Source: an uncultured Clostridia bacterium
GTDB lineage: Bacteria; Bacillota; Clostridia; Oscillospirales; Acutalibacteraceae
Assembly (NCBI GenBank): GCA_947598155.1
Contig: CANQFC010000002.1
Location: 186,001-250,000, forward strand
Length of the DNA: 64,000 nt
Reading direction: 5' to 3'
The notes below the pieces were generated by a model, which was given only the letters and a program-made list of their open reading frames with translations, was not told the origin of the DNA and did no database searches. Each line of letters opens with the position of its first letter. Position 1 is the stretch's first letter. Both the position numbers and the translations under genes were made by a program. Of the stretch, positions 26,189 to 34,840 are shown piece by piece.

Positions 26189-27493
26189 TCAGCTCAATTT
26201 TGAAACTGAAATTTTTATGTCGTATTTACCGCATACCCAGCATTTACCGCTCGGAACAGAAGCTGTGACAACGGCAGTGGCAGTGTTCTCTCCAATAGCC
26301 ACGCCCTGTAAATCAACGGTAAGGACTATCTCGTTATCATTTATTCCTTTAATTATATCTTTTTCACCGATGACTCTGAACGATAAATTTCTGTTATCGG
26401 TAATTTCCACTTTATAGTCGCCATTTGAATTGATAATTTTTCCCTTTGATGCAGGAACGGTAACGGTTTTGAACGACATATCGGAGGCGTCAACCGTTAT
26501 TCTGAATTGAGATGATGTTTCGGAAGTAGTCATAATCCCCTCAATATCCGAGGACTGGATAGTAAAGGTATTCAGCCCGTTTGTTAAATCCGCAAAATCA
26601 ATTACCGTAACGGGGATTGATTTCATAGAATCAACAAGGTCAACTGGCACGGCCGCCGTAACCGTTCTGGGATAGACGCTGTATTTAACTGAATCAACGT
26701 CAAAATTTGCAGGCGCATTTTTAAATGTGACGGACGCGGGTAGAGTTACTTTTTTCAAAATCGGAATTGACATAGTAATGTCACTGCTCTCGCCGTCAAT
26801 TTCAGAATACAAAAGATTTGAGCCGTCGTCAGTAACAAGGGTAATTTCGGGAACGACAGTTGTATTTTTCTCTAATTTGCCGTTAAGATTCGCCGTAGCG
26901 ACGGCTTTGCTTATTTTGTTGATTTCGGTAGCCGGGCCGTCTACGGTGACGGTTTGTTTTGAAAAAACAATATCGCCTAAAATACAGTTATTCGGAAGAA
27001 GAGAATTTATATCGTCTGAAAAATCCGCTTGTAAAGGAAGTTCAACCTGCTTAAAAATATCAAAATACACTTCAATATATGACGATGATAAAGAAACAAT
27101 ATCAAAATCATCCGCCCCGTCTGCCGCAGTGCATTTTAGCTGAAGTGTTTTCTTGCCGGAGCTGTCCACGTAATTTGTTATTGCCGTAACTACAAGATCG
27201 GTTTTATCAAGAGAGGCCAAAACATATTTTCTGCCGGATACTGTGACGTCGACTTTAAAATCTTTGTCGCCGAAAATTTGAAGATTTAACTGCTCTGGAA
27301 TACTGCCGGTTAAGTCAAATGTTACCGGAACGTCAGGTATTACAGCTTGCGAAATAGGGCTTTTTTCAACGGAAAACCAAACCCACAAGCCAAAAGAAAT
27401 CAAAAGCGATATGAGCATAAGCACGCGGTTATTTCTGATAATTCGCGAAAAAGAAAATTTAGGCTTTTCAATGTTAATAGGCTTAGTGTTCAT
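26189..27493 (-). CDS. ybbR: YbbR-domain protein, regulator of CdaA
   Basis: About 434 residues: a membrane helix near the N-terminus (VLMLISLLISFGLWVWFSV) and an extracellular part with about four YbbR-type beta domains. Homologues (CdaR) bind the diadenylate cyclase CdaA in the membrane and modulate c-di-AMP synthesis. I start at ATG 27493, with GAGGT eight bases upstream, inside the cdaA 3' end. glmM, usually next in this operon, is absent. Confidence 0.93.
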   Translation of the reverse strand: MNTKPINIEKPKFSFSRIIRNNRVLMLISLLISFGLWVWFSVEKSPISQAVIPDVPVTFDLTGSIPEQLNLQIFGDKDFKVDVTVSGRKYVLASLDKTDLVVTAITNYVDSSGKKTLQLKCTAADGADDFDIVSLSSSYIEVYFDIFKQVELPLQADFSDDINSLLPNNCILGDIVFSKQTVTVDGPATEINKISKAVATANLNGKLEKNTTVVPEITLVTDDGSNLLYSEIDGESSDITMSIPILKKVTLPASVTFKNAPANFDVDSVKYSVYPRTVTAAVPVDLVDSMKSIPVTVIDFADLTNGLNTFTIQSSDIEGIMTTSETSSQFRITVDASDMSFKTVTVPASKGKIINSNGDYKVEITDNRNLSFRVIGEKDIIKGINDNEIVLTVDLQGVAIGENTATAVVTASVPSGKCWVCGKYDIKISVSKLS

Positions 27494-28370
27494 TTTTATT
27501 ACCTCTGAAAATCTTCTTGATTTTTTTGCCGCTGCCGCCGTCATCGTGAATAAAGTTTTTCATTAGTATTTCACGAAGGTCGCCGTCGGATATTCCTCGG
27601 CGAAGAACGCCTTTCTCAGCCACTGAAATACTGCCCGTTTCCTCCGAAACAACAACTATTACCGCGTCGCTGAATTCACTCATTCCGATAGCCGCTCTGT
27701 GCCGCGTTCCAAGTTCGCTTGAAATGTCGGTATTGTTCGTCAGAGGTAAAATACAGCCTGCGGCAACAACTCTGCCGTCCTCAATAATTGCCGCGCCGTC
27801 GTGCATGGGGGCTTTCGGGAAAAATATGTTTCCGATAAGCTCTGCCGAAACGGCCGCGTCCACAAAAGTACCTGTTTGAATTATTTCACCGAGCATTGTT
27901 TCCTTTTTAAAAACTATAAGCGCGCCAATCTTTTTGTCGCTCATATCGGCGCAGGCTTTGCAAACTCCGTTAATTGCCGACTCAATTTTTTCTTTCTTAA
28001 ATATGCTGTCCTTATTCGCAAAATTAAATATATTCAGCTTTGAAACAGAACTTCTTCCGACGCTTTCAAGGGCGTGGCGGATTTCGGGAGAAAAGATTAT
28101 AACGAGAATAACAAGCAAATCGCTGAACACAAAGCTTAAAAGGTATTTGCTGACCTGCATTTCAAGCAGAGATACCAAAGCAAAAAGCACAATAAGCAAA
28201 ATTGCGCCTTTAAAAAGCTGTATAGCTCTTGTTTCGCGCATCAGCTTAATTGCGCTGTAAATTATAAAAGCAACCAATAATATATCAAGAAAGTCCGTAA
28301 CTCTGTCAAAAGAATAAATTGCCTGCTTAAAATTATCTAAAATGTCGGAAAAAACAGAAAGCAAATACAT
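27483..28370 (-). CDS. cdaA: Diadenylate cyclase CdaA
   Basis: About 295 residues. Three N-terminal membrane helices, then a DAC domain with the catalytic motifs MHDGAAII (DGA) and GTRHRAA (RHR). It makes cyclic di-AMP from two ATP, controlling potassium and osmotic balance and wall homeostasis. Start chosen at ATG 28370 (GGG eight bases upstream); a GTG at 28379 abuts the ribosome site. It is the first gene of the long leftward operon. Confidence 0.96.
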   Translation of the reverse strand: MYLLSVFSDILDNFKQAIYSFDRVTDFLDILLVAFIIYSAIKLMRETRAIQLFKGAILLIVLFALVSLLEMQVSKYLLSFVFSDLLVILVIIFSPEIRHALESVGRSSVSKLNIFNFANKDSIFKKEKIESAINGVCKACADMSDKKIGALIVFKKETMLGEIIQTGTFVDAAVSAELIGNIFFPKAPMHDGAAIIEDGRVVAAGCILPLTNNTDISSELGTRHRAAIGMSEFSDAVIVVVSEETGSISVAEKGVLRRGISDGDLREILMKNFIHDDGGSGKKIKKIFRGNKNEH

Positions 28371-28393
28371 TTTTAACACCCTTTATATAAAAA

Positions 28394-28460
28394 ATACAAT
28401 ATACCGCAAAATCAAAATTCAAAAAAGCATACCTGAATAGATATTCGCAGTATATTGTAT
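28394..28460. repeat. Inverted repeat across the cdaA promoter
   Basis: ATACAATATACCGC (28394-28407) and GCAGTATATTGTAT (28447-28460) are inverted copies, 13 of 14 bases matching, separated by 39 bases. The right copy contains the -10 element of the cdaA promoter; the left copy lies in the leader. It could be a paired operator. Confidence 0.6.
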
Positions 28461-28482
28461 CATATTTTTCTTTAATTTGCAA
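28454..28482 (-). promoter_or_regulatory. Sigma-A promoter of the cdaA operon
   Basis: On the minus strand TTGCAA (28482-28477), 17-base spacer, TACAAT (28459-28454). It overlaps the last codons of the cysteine desulfurase-like gene and lies about 85 bases ahead of the cdaA start. Confidence 0.7.
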
Positions 28483-29608
28483 TTTTTTTTATACAATTTA
28501 CTAAAAATTCTGTTTCATCTTCGCTTGTAAACCAAGAAGGCGTTATTCTAACCGTACCGCTTTTAATTGTGCCGAATTTTTTGTGCGCTAACGGAGCGCA
28601 GTGAAGTCCGCCCCTGACGCATATCCCCTTTTCAGCCAAAAGCGCGGCTGTTTCTTCGCTCGGCTTTGACCTGATATTAAATGACAATACAGGTGATTTC
28701 GGTATTCCGTCATAAAAATCAGTGTATAAAATAACGTTTCCAAGCGAGCTTAGTTCATCATAAATATAATTTATTATTTTATTTTCGTGCGATAAAATAT
28801 TTTCGCGTTTTACATTGAGAACAAATTTTATACCTGCCGAAAGGCCAGCTATTCCGTGGACGTTGGGCGTCCCGCTCTCAAATCTGTCGGGAGGAAAATC
28901 GGGTTGGCTCAAGCTTTCGGAATTACTGCCTGTTCCGCCCTCCGTCAGAGTGCCGAGGGCAACGTTATTTGAAATTATCAGCAACCCCGTTCCCATTGGC
29001 CCGAAAAGTCCTTTATGCCCGGCACAGCAAATAATATCCGTATTATCTTTTTTCATATTTACCGGCAGATAACCCGCGCCTTGAGCGGCGTCGAGAATAA
29101 ATATAATTCCGTTTTTATGCGCCTCCCGCGCAATTTTTTCCACAGGCGGCATTATTCCGAATACATTTGAAGACAGCGTGCAGACAACCGCAACTGTATT
29201 TTTTCTGAAAGCAGATGCAAAATTATTTACGGTTGTTGAGTCATCAGGCGTAATTTCCGCCACGGAATACTCGCAAAGACCCATTTTTTTCAGCTTTTCA
29301 AGCGGTCTTATTACCGAATTGTGTTCCAAATCTGAAATAACGAAATGAGAACCGGGGCGGCAAAGTCCTTTAATGGCAGTATTTAGAGAAAACGTACAGC
29401 CCGGGGTGAATATCACGTTTTCAGCGTCTGCGTTGAAAAGCCGAGCCGCGCTTTCCCTTGCGTTATATATCATTTCGGCGGATTTCATAGCGGATTTGTA
29501 ACCGCCTCTGCCGGGATTTGCGCAAAATTCGCAGAAAGACAAATTAACAGCATTCACTACCGAAAAAGGCTTTGGAAATGACGTAGCGCCGTTATCAAAG
29601 TATATCAT
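28472..29608 (-). CDS. Class V aminotransferase, cysteine desulfurase / selenocysteine lyase-like
   Basis: A 378-residue PLP enzyme. The PLP Lys lies in CCAGHKGLFGP and the phosphate-binding and cofactor segment in FILDAAQGAG. The conserved catalytic Cys is at VRGGLHCAPLAH, as in SufS/CsdA. It starts within the DUF3343 stop (ATGA overlap). Fused or adjacent DUF3343 proteins are proposed sulfur or selenium carriers, so the pair probably moves sulfur or selenium; it is not next to an Fe-S scaffold gene. This family is often labelled simply aminotransferase class V. Confidence 0.88.
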   Translation of the reverse strand: MIYFDNGATSFPKPFSVVNAVNLSFCEFCANPGRGGYKSAMKSAEMIYNARESAARLFNADAENVIFTPGCTFSLNTAIKGLCRPGSHFVISDLEHNSVIRPLEKLKKMGLCEYSVAEITPDDSTTVNNFASAFRKNTVAVVCTLSSNVFGIMPPVEKIAREAHKNGIIFILDAAQGAGYLPVNMKKDNTDIICCAGHKGLFGPMGTGLLIISNNVALGTLTEGGTGSNSESLSQPDFPPDRFESGTPNVHGIAGLSAGIKFVLNVKRENILSHENKIINYIYDELSSLGNVILYTDFYDGIPKSPVLSFNIRSKPSEETAALLAEKGICVRGGLHCAPLAHKKFGTIKSGTVRITPSWFTSEDETEFLVNCIKKIAN

Positions 29609-29826
29609 TTCGGAATTTCATATCCCGTATATTTTATTTTACCCGCGTCAAAGGCATCTTTAACCTTATCCGTATTTCCGAATACAGTTAAGCTGTATCC
29701 GCATCCTTCGCCTTTTTTGGGATTCGGATTTTTCAGCATTCTCGTCTTAGAGCCCAATCTTTCGGCCGTATTTTTAGCCTTTATTGCGTAGGTTATTGAA
29801 TTAAACTTAAAAATTACTTTGTCCAT
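29605..29826 (-). CDS. DUF3343 putative Se/S carrier-like protein
   Basis: A 73-residue protein matching DUF3343, thought to carry sulfur or selenium. Conserved features are the start VIFKFNSITYAIKAK and GCGYSLTVFGN, where the single Cys would be the carrier residue. The ATGA overlap with the desulfurase-like gene points to a functional pair. Its ribosome site lies in the 3' arm of the hairpin just upstream. Confidence 0.85.
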   Translation of the reverse strand: MDKVIFKFNSITYAIKAKNTAERLGSKTRMLKNPNPKKGEGCGYSLTVFGNTDKVKDAFDAGKIKYTGYEIPK

Positions 29827-29827
29827 T

Positions 29828-29863
29828 AAAAAACCACCCTGTCACATCTTATGCGGCAAGGTG
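29828..29863 (-). terminator. Terminator-like hairpin after ispF, overlapping the DUF3343 ribosome site
   Basis: On the minus strand CACCTTG (29863-29857) pairs with CAGGGTG (29841-29835), 7 pairs with one G-U, 15-base loop, then G and six T (29833-29828) followed by A and the ATG of DUF3343. The GGGTGG is that gene's Shine-Dalgarno. Same arrangement as at 2541-2587. Confidence 0.55.
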
Positions 29864-29874
29864 AATTTTGATAT

Positions 29875-30351
29875 TTATTTTTCAATAAGCGCTACCGAGT
29901 GAGCCGCTATTCCCTCTTTTTGACCTGTAAAGCCCAAGCCCTCTTCAGTGGTGGCTTTTACGCTTACAAACCCGACGGGGATTTCCAGCGCATTTGCAAT
30001 ATTTTCACGCATATTTAAAATGTACGGAGCAATTTTCGGCTCTTGAGCAAGAACGGTGGCGTCTATATTCACAACAGAATATCCCTCGTTTTTGAGAAGT
30101 AAATTTACTTTTTTCAGCAATTCTAAGCTGTCGGCGTTTTTATACCTGTCGTCGCTGTCCGGGAAGTGCTTTCCGATGTCTCCGAGAGCCGCCGCTCCAA
30201 GGAGACTGTCCGAAATTGCGTGAAGTAATACGTCGGCGTCGGAATGACCCAAAAGGCCTAAATTGCCGTTTGGTATAAGAACTCCGCCTAAAATCAGTTT
30301 TCTGCCGTTTACAAGCTTGTGAACATCGTATCCGTGACCTATTCTAAACAA
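29875..30351 (-). CDS. ispF: 2-C-methyl-D-erythritol 2,4-cyclodiphosphate synthase
   Basis: 158 residues from a TTG start at 30351: it gives the canonical IspF start ([13 protein letters not shown]) and has AAGGAG eight bases upstream, while the GTG at 30360 lies inside that site. Zinc ligands DVH and the [11 protein letters not shown] motif are intact. Fifth step of the MEP isoprenoid pathway, as ispD's partner. Confidence 0.96.
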   Translation of the reverse strand: MFRIGHGYDVHKLVNGRKLILGGVLIPNGNLGLLGHSDADVLLHAISDSLLGAAALGDIGKHFPDSDDRYKNADSLELLKKVNLLLKNEGYSVVNIDATVLAQEPKIAPYILNMRENIANALEIPVGFVSVKATTEEGLGFTGQKEGIAAHSVALIEK

Positions 30352-31063
30352 TTTCTCCACTCCTTAAAATTGCGTCGGCAAAGATTATATCCTCAGGCGT
30401 TGTTATTTTGATATTGAAAGGACTTCCCTGAACCGCAAAAACGGGTTTACCGAATTTTTCCATAAGCATACAGTCATCGGTAAATTTTTCACTTCCGGGG
30501 ACGGTTTGCATTGCCTTAATATATGTATCTTTCGCAAAAACCTGCGGAGTCTGCATAAGACGGACGGCGTTACGGTCAACTGTTTTTATTATTTTACCGT
30601 CTTCATCTGCAATTTTCACCGTATCCTTTGCCGTCAGCGCCGCCGACGACGCTCCGAATTTAACGGCTGTTTCAACCGTATGCTTAATTACATCTTGAGT
30701 GACAAACGGACGGGCGCCGTCGTGAACGGCAATATATTTGCAGTCATTTGAGGAGGCGGAAATGCCGTTAAACACACTTTTTTGCCTTGAATCCGCGCCC
30801 TTTACAACAGCTTTTACCTTTTTAAATCCGTATTGCAAGACAAATTCATTTACCTTGCATATTAAATCCTCACGCGTTACTATGACAATTTCGTTAATTG
30901 ATTCGGATTGCTCAAAAGCGGAAACAGCCCTTGCGATACAAGGCATTCCGCCAATATCCAAAAGCTGTTTATCAATGCCGCGCATACGTGAAGAAGAGCC
31001 TGCCGCTACGATTACAGCAGACACCTTTATTGTATTGTCGTTTTTGTTCGCGGCAGTATTCAT
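30344..31063 (-). CDS. ispD: 2-C-methyl-D-erythritol 4-phosphate cytidylyltransferase
   Basis: A 239-residue enzyme with the nucleotide-binding start [14 protein letters not shown] and the active-site segment VHDGARPFV, and the KLTTPED-type end (IKITTPEDI). Third step of the MEP pathway. Overlaps ispF by 8 bases, and is transcribed with the upstream aminotransferase. GAGGT ribosome site. Confidence 0.97.
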   Translation of the reverse strand: MNTAANKNDNTIKVSAVIVAAGSSSRMRGIDKQLLDIGGMPCIARAVSAFEQSESINEIVIVTREDLICKVNEFVLQYGFKKVKAVVKGADSRQKSVFNGISASSNDCKYIAVHDGARPFVTQDVIKHTVETAVKFGASSAALTAKDTVKIADEDGKIIKTVDRNAVRLMQTPQVFAKDTYIKAMQTVPGSEKFTDDCMLMEKFGKPVFAVQGSPFNIKITTPEDIIFADAILRSGEIV

Positions 31064-31078
31064 ATTTACCTCTTAATA

Positions 31079-32347
31079 TTAAAGTAAAGATTCCACTGCT
31101 GATATTTTAGCACATAAACAGAAAATTTCAACTGCCTTTTTAAGGTCATCATCTGACGGGAACGTCGGAGCGATACGGATATTGCGGTCCTGCGGGTCAA
31201 TTCCGTAAGGATACGTTGCGCCGACGGTAGTTAAAACAAGACCCGCGTCTTTGCAAAGCTCGCCTATTCTCTTTGCACTGCCGACAGCGGTGTTATAGCT
31301 TATGAAGTAACCGCCGTTCGGTTTAATCCACTCGCCTATTCCCAAAGGAGCAATTTCAGATTCCAAGGCATCAAGAACAATTCTGAACTTCGGCGCGATT
31401 ATAGCGGCATGCTTTTTCATATGGGCTCTAATCCCGTCCGCGTTCTTGTAATACCGCACATGGCGGAGCTGATTCAGCTTATCAAATCCTATTGTCTGTG
31501 AACTCATTCTCTTTTTTATATCCGCTATATTGTTATTTGAAGCGGCAATAGCGGAAATTCCGGCGCCGGGGAATGAAATTTTTGATGTGGAAGTAAATTC
31601 AACAAAATAATCTTCTGAGCCGTATTTTTTGCACGCCTCAAAAATGTTCATAAGTCTGTCGGGAGTATCGGTAAGGTCATGTACGCAGTACGCGTTGTCC
31701 CATATAACTCTGAAATCCTTTGCGGCAGGCTTTAAGGCGGCAAGAGATTCAACCGTATCATCGGAATATGTAACGCCGTCGGGATTTGAGTATTTAGGTA
31801 CGCAGAAAATACCTTTAACAGACGAATCCTTTACAAGCTCTTTAATTTTTTCAACATCGGGTCCGTTGGGCGTCATAGGCACGGAAATCATCTCAATACC
31901 GAAATATTCGGCTATTCCGAAGTGCCTGTCGTACCCCGGTACATTGCAGATGAATTTTACATTTCCCTGATCTTTCCACGGCGCGCAACCGCCTATGCCG
32001 GAGACCATACACTGGCAAATAAAATCGAACATAAGGTTAAGGCTTGACGAGCCGCCGATTATTATGTTTTCGGGGGGTACTTCAAGAATTTCGGAAAAGA
32101 GCTGTTTGCATTCTGGAATACCGTCAAGCACGCCATAGTTTCGGCAGTCAATGCCGCTGTCCGAAATGCAGGTTTCACCGCCGTTAAATACCTTTAACAC
32201 ATCATAAGAAAGGTCAAGCTGTTCACGTCCGGGCTTGCCTCTCGACATATCGAGCGATAACTTTAAATTTTTGATTTTCTCATACTCATTTTGAAGACTG
32301 TTTTTTAGTGACAGTAAGTCTTCCTTTTTCATTTCGGTGTATTTCAA
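31079..32347 (-). CDS. Aspartate aminotransferase, subgroup Ib type (class I/II fold)
   Basis: About 422 residues. The start is TTG at 32347, supported by GGAGGT seven bases upstream; the first codons read MKYTEMKKEDLLSLKN. The segment DMSRGKPGREQLDLS, the cofactor motif GGSSSLNLM and the PLP-Lys segment STSKISFPGAG match the subgroup Ib aspartate aminotransferases described from Corynebacterium and Clostridia, rather than classical AspC. It is first in the operon with ispD and ispF. Confidence 0.88.
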   Translation of the reverse strand: MKYTEMKKEDLLSLKNSLQNEYEKIKNLKLSLDMSRGKPGREQLDLSYDVLKVFNGGETCISDSGIDCRNYGVLDGIPECKQLFSEILEVPPENIIIGGSSSLNLMFDFICQCMVSGIGGCAPWKDQGNVKFICNVPGYDRHFGIAEYFGIEMISVPMTPNGPDVEKIKELVKDSSVKGIFCVPKYSNPDGVTYSDDTVESLAALKPAAKDFRVIWDNAYCVHDLTDTPDRLMNIFEACKKYGSEDYFVEFTSTSKISFPGAGISAIAASNNNIADIKKRMSSQTIGFDKLNQLRHVRYYKNADGIRAHMKKHAAIIAPKFRIVLDALESEIAPLGIGEWIKPNGGYFISYNTAVGSAKRIGELCKDAGLVLTTVGATYPYGIDPQDRNIRIAPTFPSDDDLKKAVEIFCLCAKISAVESLL

Positions 32348-32375
32348 AATAATTACCTCCGATAAATTTTCTAAT

Positions 32376-32404
32376 ATTTTATAACAAAGCTCCTGATTTT
32401 GCAA
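32376..32404 (-). promoter_or_regulatory. Sigma-A promoter for the aminotransferase-ispDF operon
   Basis: On the minus strand TTGCAA (32404-32399), 17-base spacer, TAAAAT (32381-32376). Confidence 0.65.
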
Positions 32405-32425
32405 GTCGTTAATACAAAATTGTAA

Positions 32426-32454
32426 TTGAAATGGAATAAAAAGTATGGTAAAAT
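32426..32454 (+). promoter_or_regulatory. Sigma-A promoter for manA
   Basis: TTGAAA (32426-32431), 17-base spacer, TAAAAT (32449-32454), diverging from the aminotransferase promoter. Confidence 0.65.
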
Positions 32455-32484
32455 AAAGAACAAATTTTACAAACGGAGAAAGAT

Positions 32485-33432
32485 ATGGAAATAATAAGAC
32501 TTAAACCTGTTTTCAAAGATTACATTTGGGGCGGGAACAGACTCAGAGATGAATTCGGTTTTGAAAGCGAATACAAAATTCTTGCCGAGGGTTGGATGCT
32601 CGCGGCGAGAAACGACGGTGAAAACACCTGCATAGGCGGAAAATTTGACGGTATGCCCTTTTCCGATATAATAAAAGCCCACCCGGAATATTTAGGGACA
32701 AACGGGAACAAATTTCCCTTCTTTCCTCTCCTGATTAAACTTATTGACGCGAAAAACGACTTGTCCGTTCAGGTTCACCCAAATGACGAATACGCTATGA
32801 AAACTGAGGGCGAATTCGGTAAAACGGAGTGCTGGTATATTCTTGACTGCGAACCTGACTCGGAGATAATTTTCGGTTTCAAAAAAGAAATATCCAAAGA
32901 CGAGTTCAGGCGTTCTGTCGAGGACGGGACTTTTCTTCAGTATGTAAACCGTGAAAAAGTGAAAAAGGGCGATTTGTTTTTTATAGAGGCCGGCACACTT
33001 CACGCCATAGGAAAAGGCATTTTACTTGCGGAAATTCAGCAAAATTCAAACATAACATACAGAGTTTACGACTACGGCAGACTCGGCGCAGACGGCAGGC
33101 CGCGCCCCCTGCACATTGAAAATGCGATTGAAGTTACCGAATGCGTGCCGCCAAAGCCCGAAAGTAAGGGCGCAGGCGTTCCTGAAATATATGACGGGTT
33201 CACAAAACAGCCGCTTGTAAAATGCGATTTATTCACAACCGATAAATACACCTCTCACGGCTCATTTACTTTAAACGCCGACGATACCTCGTTTGTATCT
33301 CTCCTCATAACCGACGGTAGCGGCGAAATAGACGGGCTTAATGTGAAAAAAGGCGACAGTTTATTTGTGCCGGCGCGCTACGGAGAATTTACACTGAGCG
33401 GTAATTTTGACGTAATTGTATCGAGGGTATAA
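32485..33432 (+). CDS. manA: Mannose-6-phosphate isomerase, class I
   Basis: A 315-residue zinc enzyme interconverting mannose-6-phosphate and fructose-6-phosphate. Zinc ligands are in VQVHPNDEYA and KTECWYIL, the EAGTLHAIG motif provides the last His, and the segment QNSNITYRVYDYGR is the family signature. Length is normal for the short Gram-positive ManA. CGGAG ribosome site. Followed six bases later by an MFS transporter. Confidence 0.96.
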   Translation: MEIIRLKPVFKDYIWGGNRLRDEFGFESEYKILAEGWMLAARNDGENTCIGGKFDGMPFSDIIKAHPEYLGTNGNKFPFFPLLIKLIDAKNDLSVQVHPNDEYAMKTEGEFGKTECWYILDCEPDSEIIFGFKKEISKDEFRRSVEDGTFLQYVNREKVKKGDLFFIEAGTLHAIGKGILLAEIQQNSNITYRVYDYGRLGADGRPRPLHIENAIEVTECVPPKPESKGAGVPEIYDGFTKQPLVKCDLFTTDKYTSHGSFTLNADDTSFVSLLITDGSGEIDGLNVKKGDSLFVPARYGEFTLSGNFDVIVSRV

Positions 33433-33438
33433 GGTATA

Positions 33439-34629
33439 ATGATTTCATATAAAAGAACAAAACTCTCCTGCTACACAGGTTACTTTGTGCAGGCAATTAT
33501 CAACAATCTTCCTCCCCTGCTTTTCATAGTATTCAATCAGAAATTCGGAATCGGTCTTAATAGGCTGTCTTTGCTTATAACGGTCAACTTTGTTTCTCAA
33601 ATACTGATTGACTTGTTTGCGGTAAAATTTTCCGACAAAATAGGATATAAAAAACTTTCTGTTCTTTCGCAGGCAATAACGACGGCGGGGCTTATTTGCC
33701 TCGCGGTTCTCCCTAACATAATCAACGCATTTACCGGAATTCTGATCGCTATACTTTTGAACGCTGTCGGAAGCGGACTTATGGAAGTAATTATCAGCCC
33801 GATAATTGAGGCTATTCCCGGTGATAAAAAGACATCTCAAATGGCTTTTCTGCATTCGTTTTACTGTTGGGGGCAGGTATTTGTAGTTCTTGCCACGACA
33901 ATCCTCGTAAAGATTCTCGGAAAAGATAATTGGCACTGGATTCCGCTTGTTTGGGCGATACTCCCTCTTTTTAACACAATTTCATTTTTAAAATGCAGAA
34001 TGCCTGAAAATTTGGCGGCGGAAAAACAAACTCCTTTAGGCCGTCTGTTTTTTAAAAGAACTTTTGTTATAATGCTTATTTTAATGCTTTGCGCGGGCGC
34101 TTCGGAATTGGGAATGTCGCAATGGGCGTCTTACTTTGCCGAAACTGCTCTTCACGTTACAAAACAGGTCGGCGATATTCTCGGGCCGTGTATGTTTGCG
34201 GTGCTTATGGGACTTGGGCGTGTTCTTTTTGGAATATTCGGTGAAAAGCTGAAAATTAAAACATCCTTAGCTGTTTCGGCTTTACTTTGCGCCGCAAGCT
34301 ATATCGCGGTTTCCGTATCGGGCAATCAATACATTTCGCTCATTTTCTGCGCTTTTACGGGAATGTGCATAAGTATAATGTGGCCGGGAACTTTCAGCCT
34401 TGCCGCGAAAGAATTTCCCGACGGAGGAAACAGTATGTTTGCGCTTTTAGCCCTTATGGGCGACGTTGGCTGTACTCTCGGGCCGTGGATAGTGTCTTTT
34501 ACTGCGATTCAATTTTTTGACGGTAACTTAAAGGGCGGAATCGGTTTCGGCTCCGTTTTCCCGATTATAATGATTATCGCCGTTTTGCTTGTAAAAAATA
34601 AAAATATGAGTATTGACAAATTAAATTAA
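33439..34629 (+). CDS. MFS transporter
   Basis: A 396-residue membrane protein with about 12 helices, of the major facilitator superfamily. A motif-like loop DLFAVKFSDKIGYKKL lies between helices 2 and 3, and a gating-type GSGLMEVIISP follows. Being only six bases from manA suggests a sugar or sugar-phosphate, but the sequence does not show specificity. Confidence 0.85.
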   Translation: MISYKRTKLSCYTGYFVQAIINNLPPLLFIVFNQKFGIGLNRLSLLITVNFVSQILIDLFAVKFSDKIGYKKLSVLSQAITTAGLICLAVLPNIINAFTGILIAILLNAVGSGLMEVIISPIIEAIPGDKKTSQMAFLHSFYCWGQVFVVLATTILVKILGKDNWHWIPLVWAILPLFNTISFLKCRMPENLAAEKQTPLGRLFFKRTFVIMLILMLCAGASELGMSQWASYFAETALHVTKQVGDILGPCMFAVLMGLGRVLFGIFGEKLKIKTSLAVSALLCAASYIAVSVSGNQYISLIFCAFTGMCISIMWPGTFSLAAKEFPDGGNSMFALLALMGDVGCTLGPWIVSFTAIQFFDGNLKGGIGFGSVFPIIMIIAVLLVKNKNMSIDKLN

Positions 34630-34641
34630 ACCGTATATAAT
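34613..34641 (+). promoter_or_regulatory. Perfect-consensus sigma-A promoter of the FMN riboswitch
   Basis: TTGACA (34613-34618), 17-base spacer, TATAAT (34636-34641). It starts inside the last codons of the MFS gene and lies 19 bases before the aptamer. Confidence 0.9.
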
Positions 34642-34659
34642 CAAATTGCAAATAAAGTT

Positions 34660-34766
34660 TATCTTCAGGGCGGAGTGCAATTCTCCACCGGTGGTTAAAG
34701 TCCACGAGCTTCGGCTGAACGGGTGTGATTCCCGTACCGACGGTATAGTCCGGATGTAAGAAGATA
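34660..34766 (+). ncRNA. FMN riboswitch (RFN element)
   Basis: Hallmarks of the RFN element are present: P1 strands TATCTTC and GAAGATA, the core AGGGCGGAGTGCAATTC, CCACCGGTGG and GTCCACGAG, and the CCCGTACCGACGGTATAGTC CGGATG segment. It binds flavin mononucleotide and controls the downstream riboflavin transporter by transcription termination. Confidence 0.97.
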
Positions 34767-34791
34767 CGGCAGTATTTCAATAGTCGTAACG

Positions 34792-34820
34792 GCCCTGCAT
34801 TTACGCAGGGCTTTTCTTTT
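34792..34820 (+). terminator. Terminator of the FMN riboswitch
   Basis: GCCCTGC (34792-34798), 6-base loop, GCAGGGC (34805-34811), then a T-rich run (TTTTCTTTTT). FMN binding is expected to favour this hairpin and lower ribU expression. Confidence 0.85.
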
Positions 34821-34840
34821 TGTAGAAAGGGGTTTAAACT

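Noticed and set aside
26163-28370. glmM expected after cdaA-ybbR
   Set aside because: The usual third gene is absent; a lipoprotein follows instead. Common in this lineage or a rearrangement; not a feature in itself.
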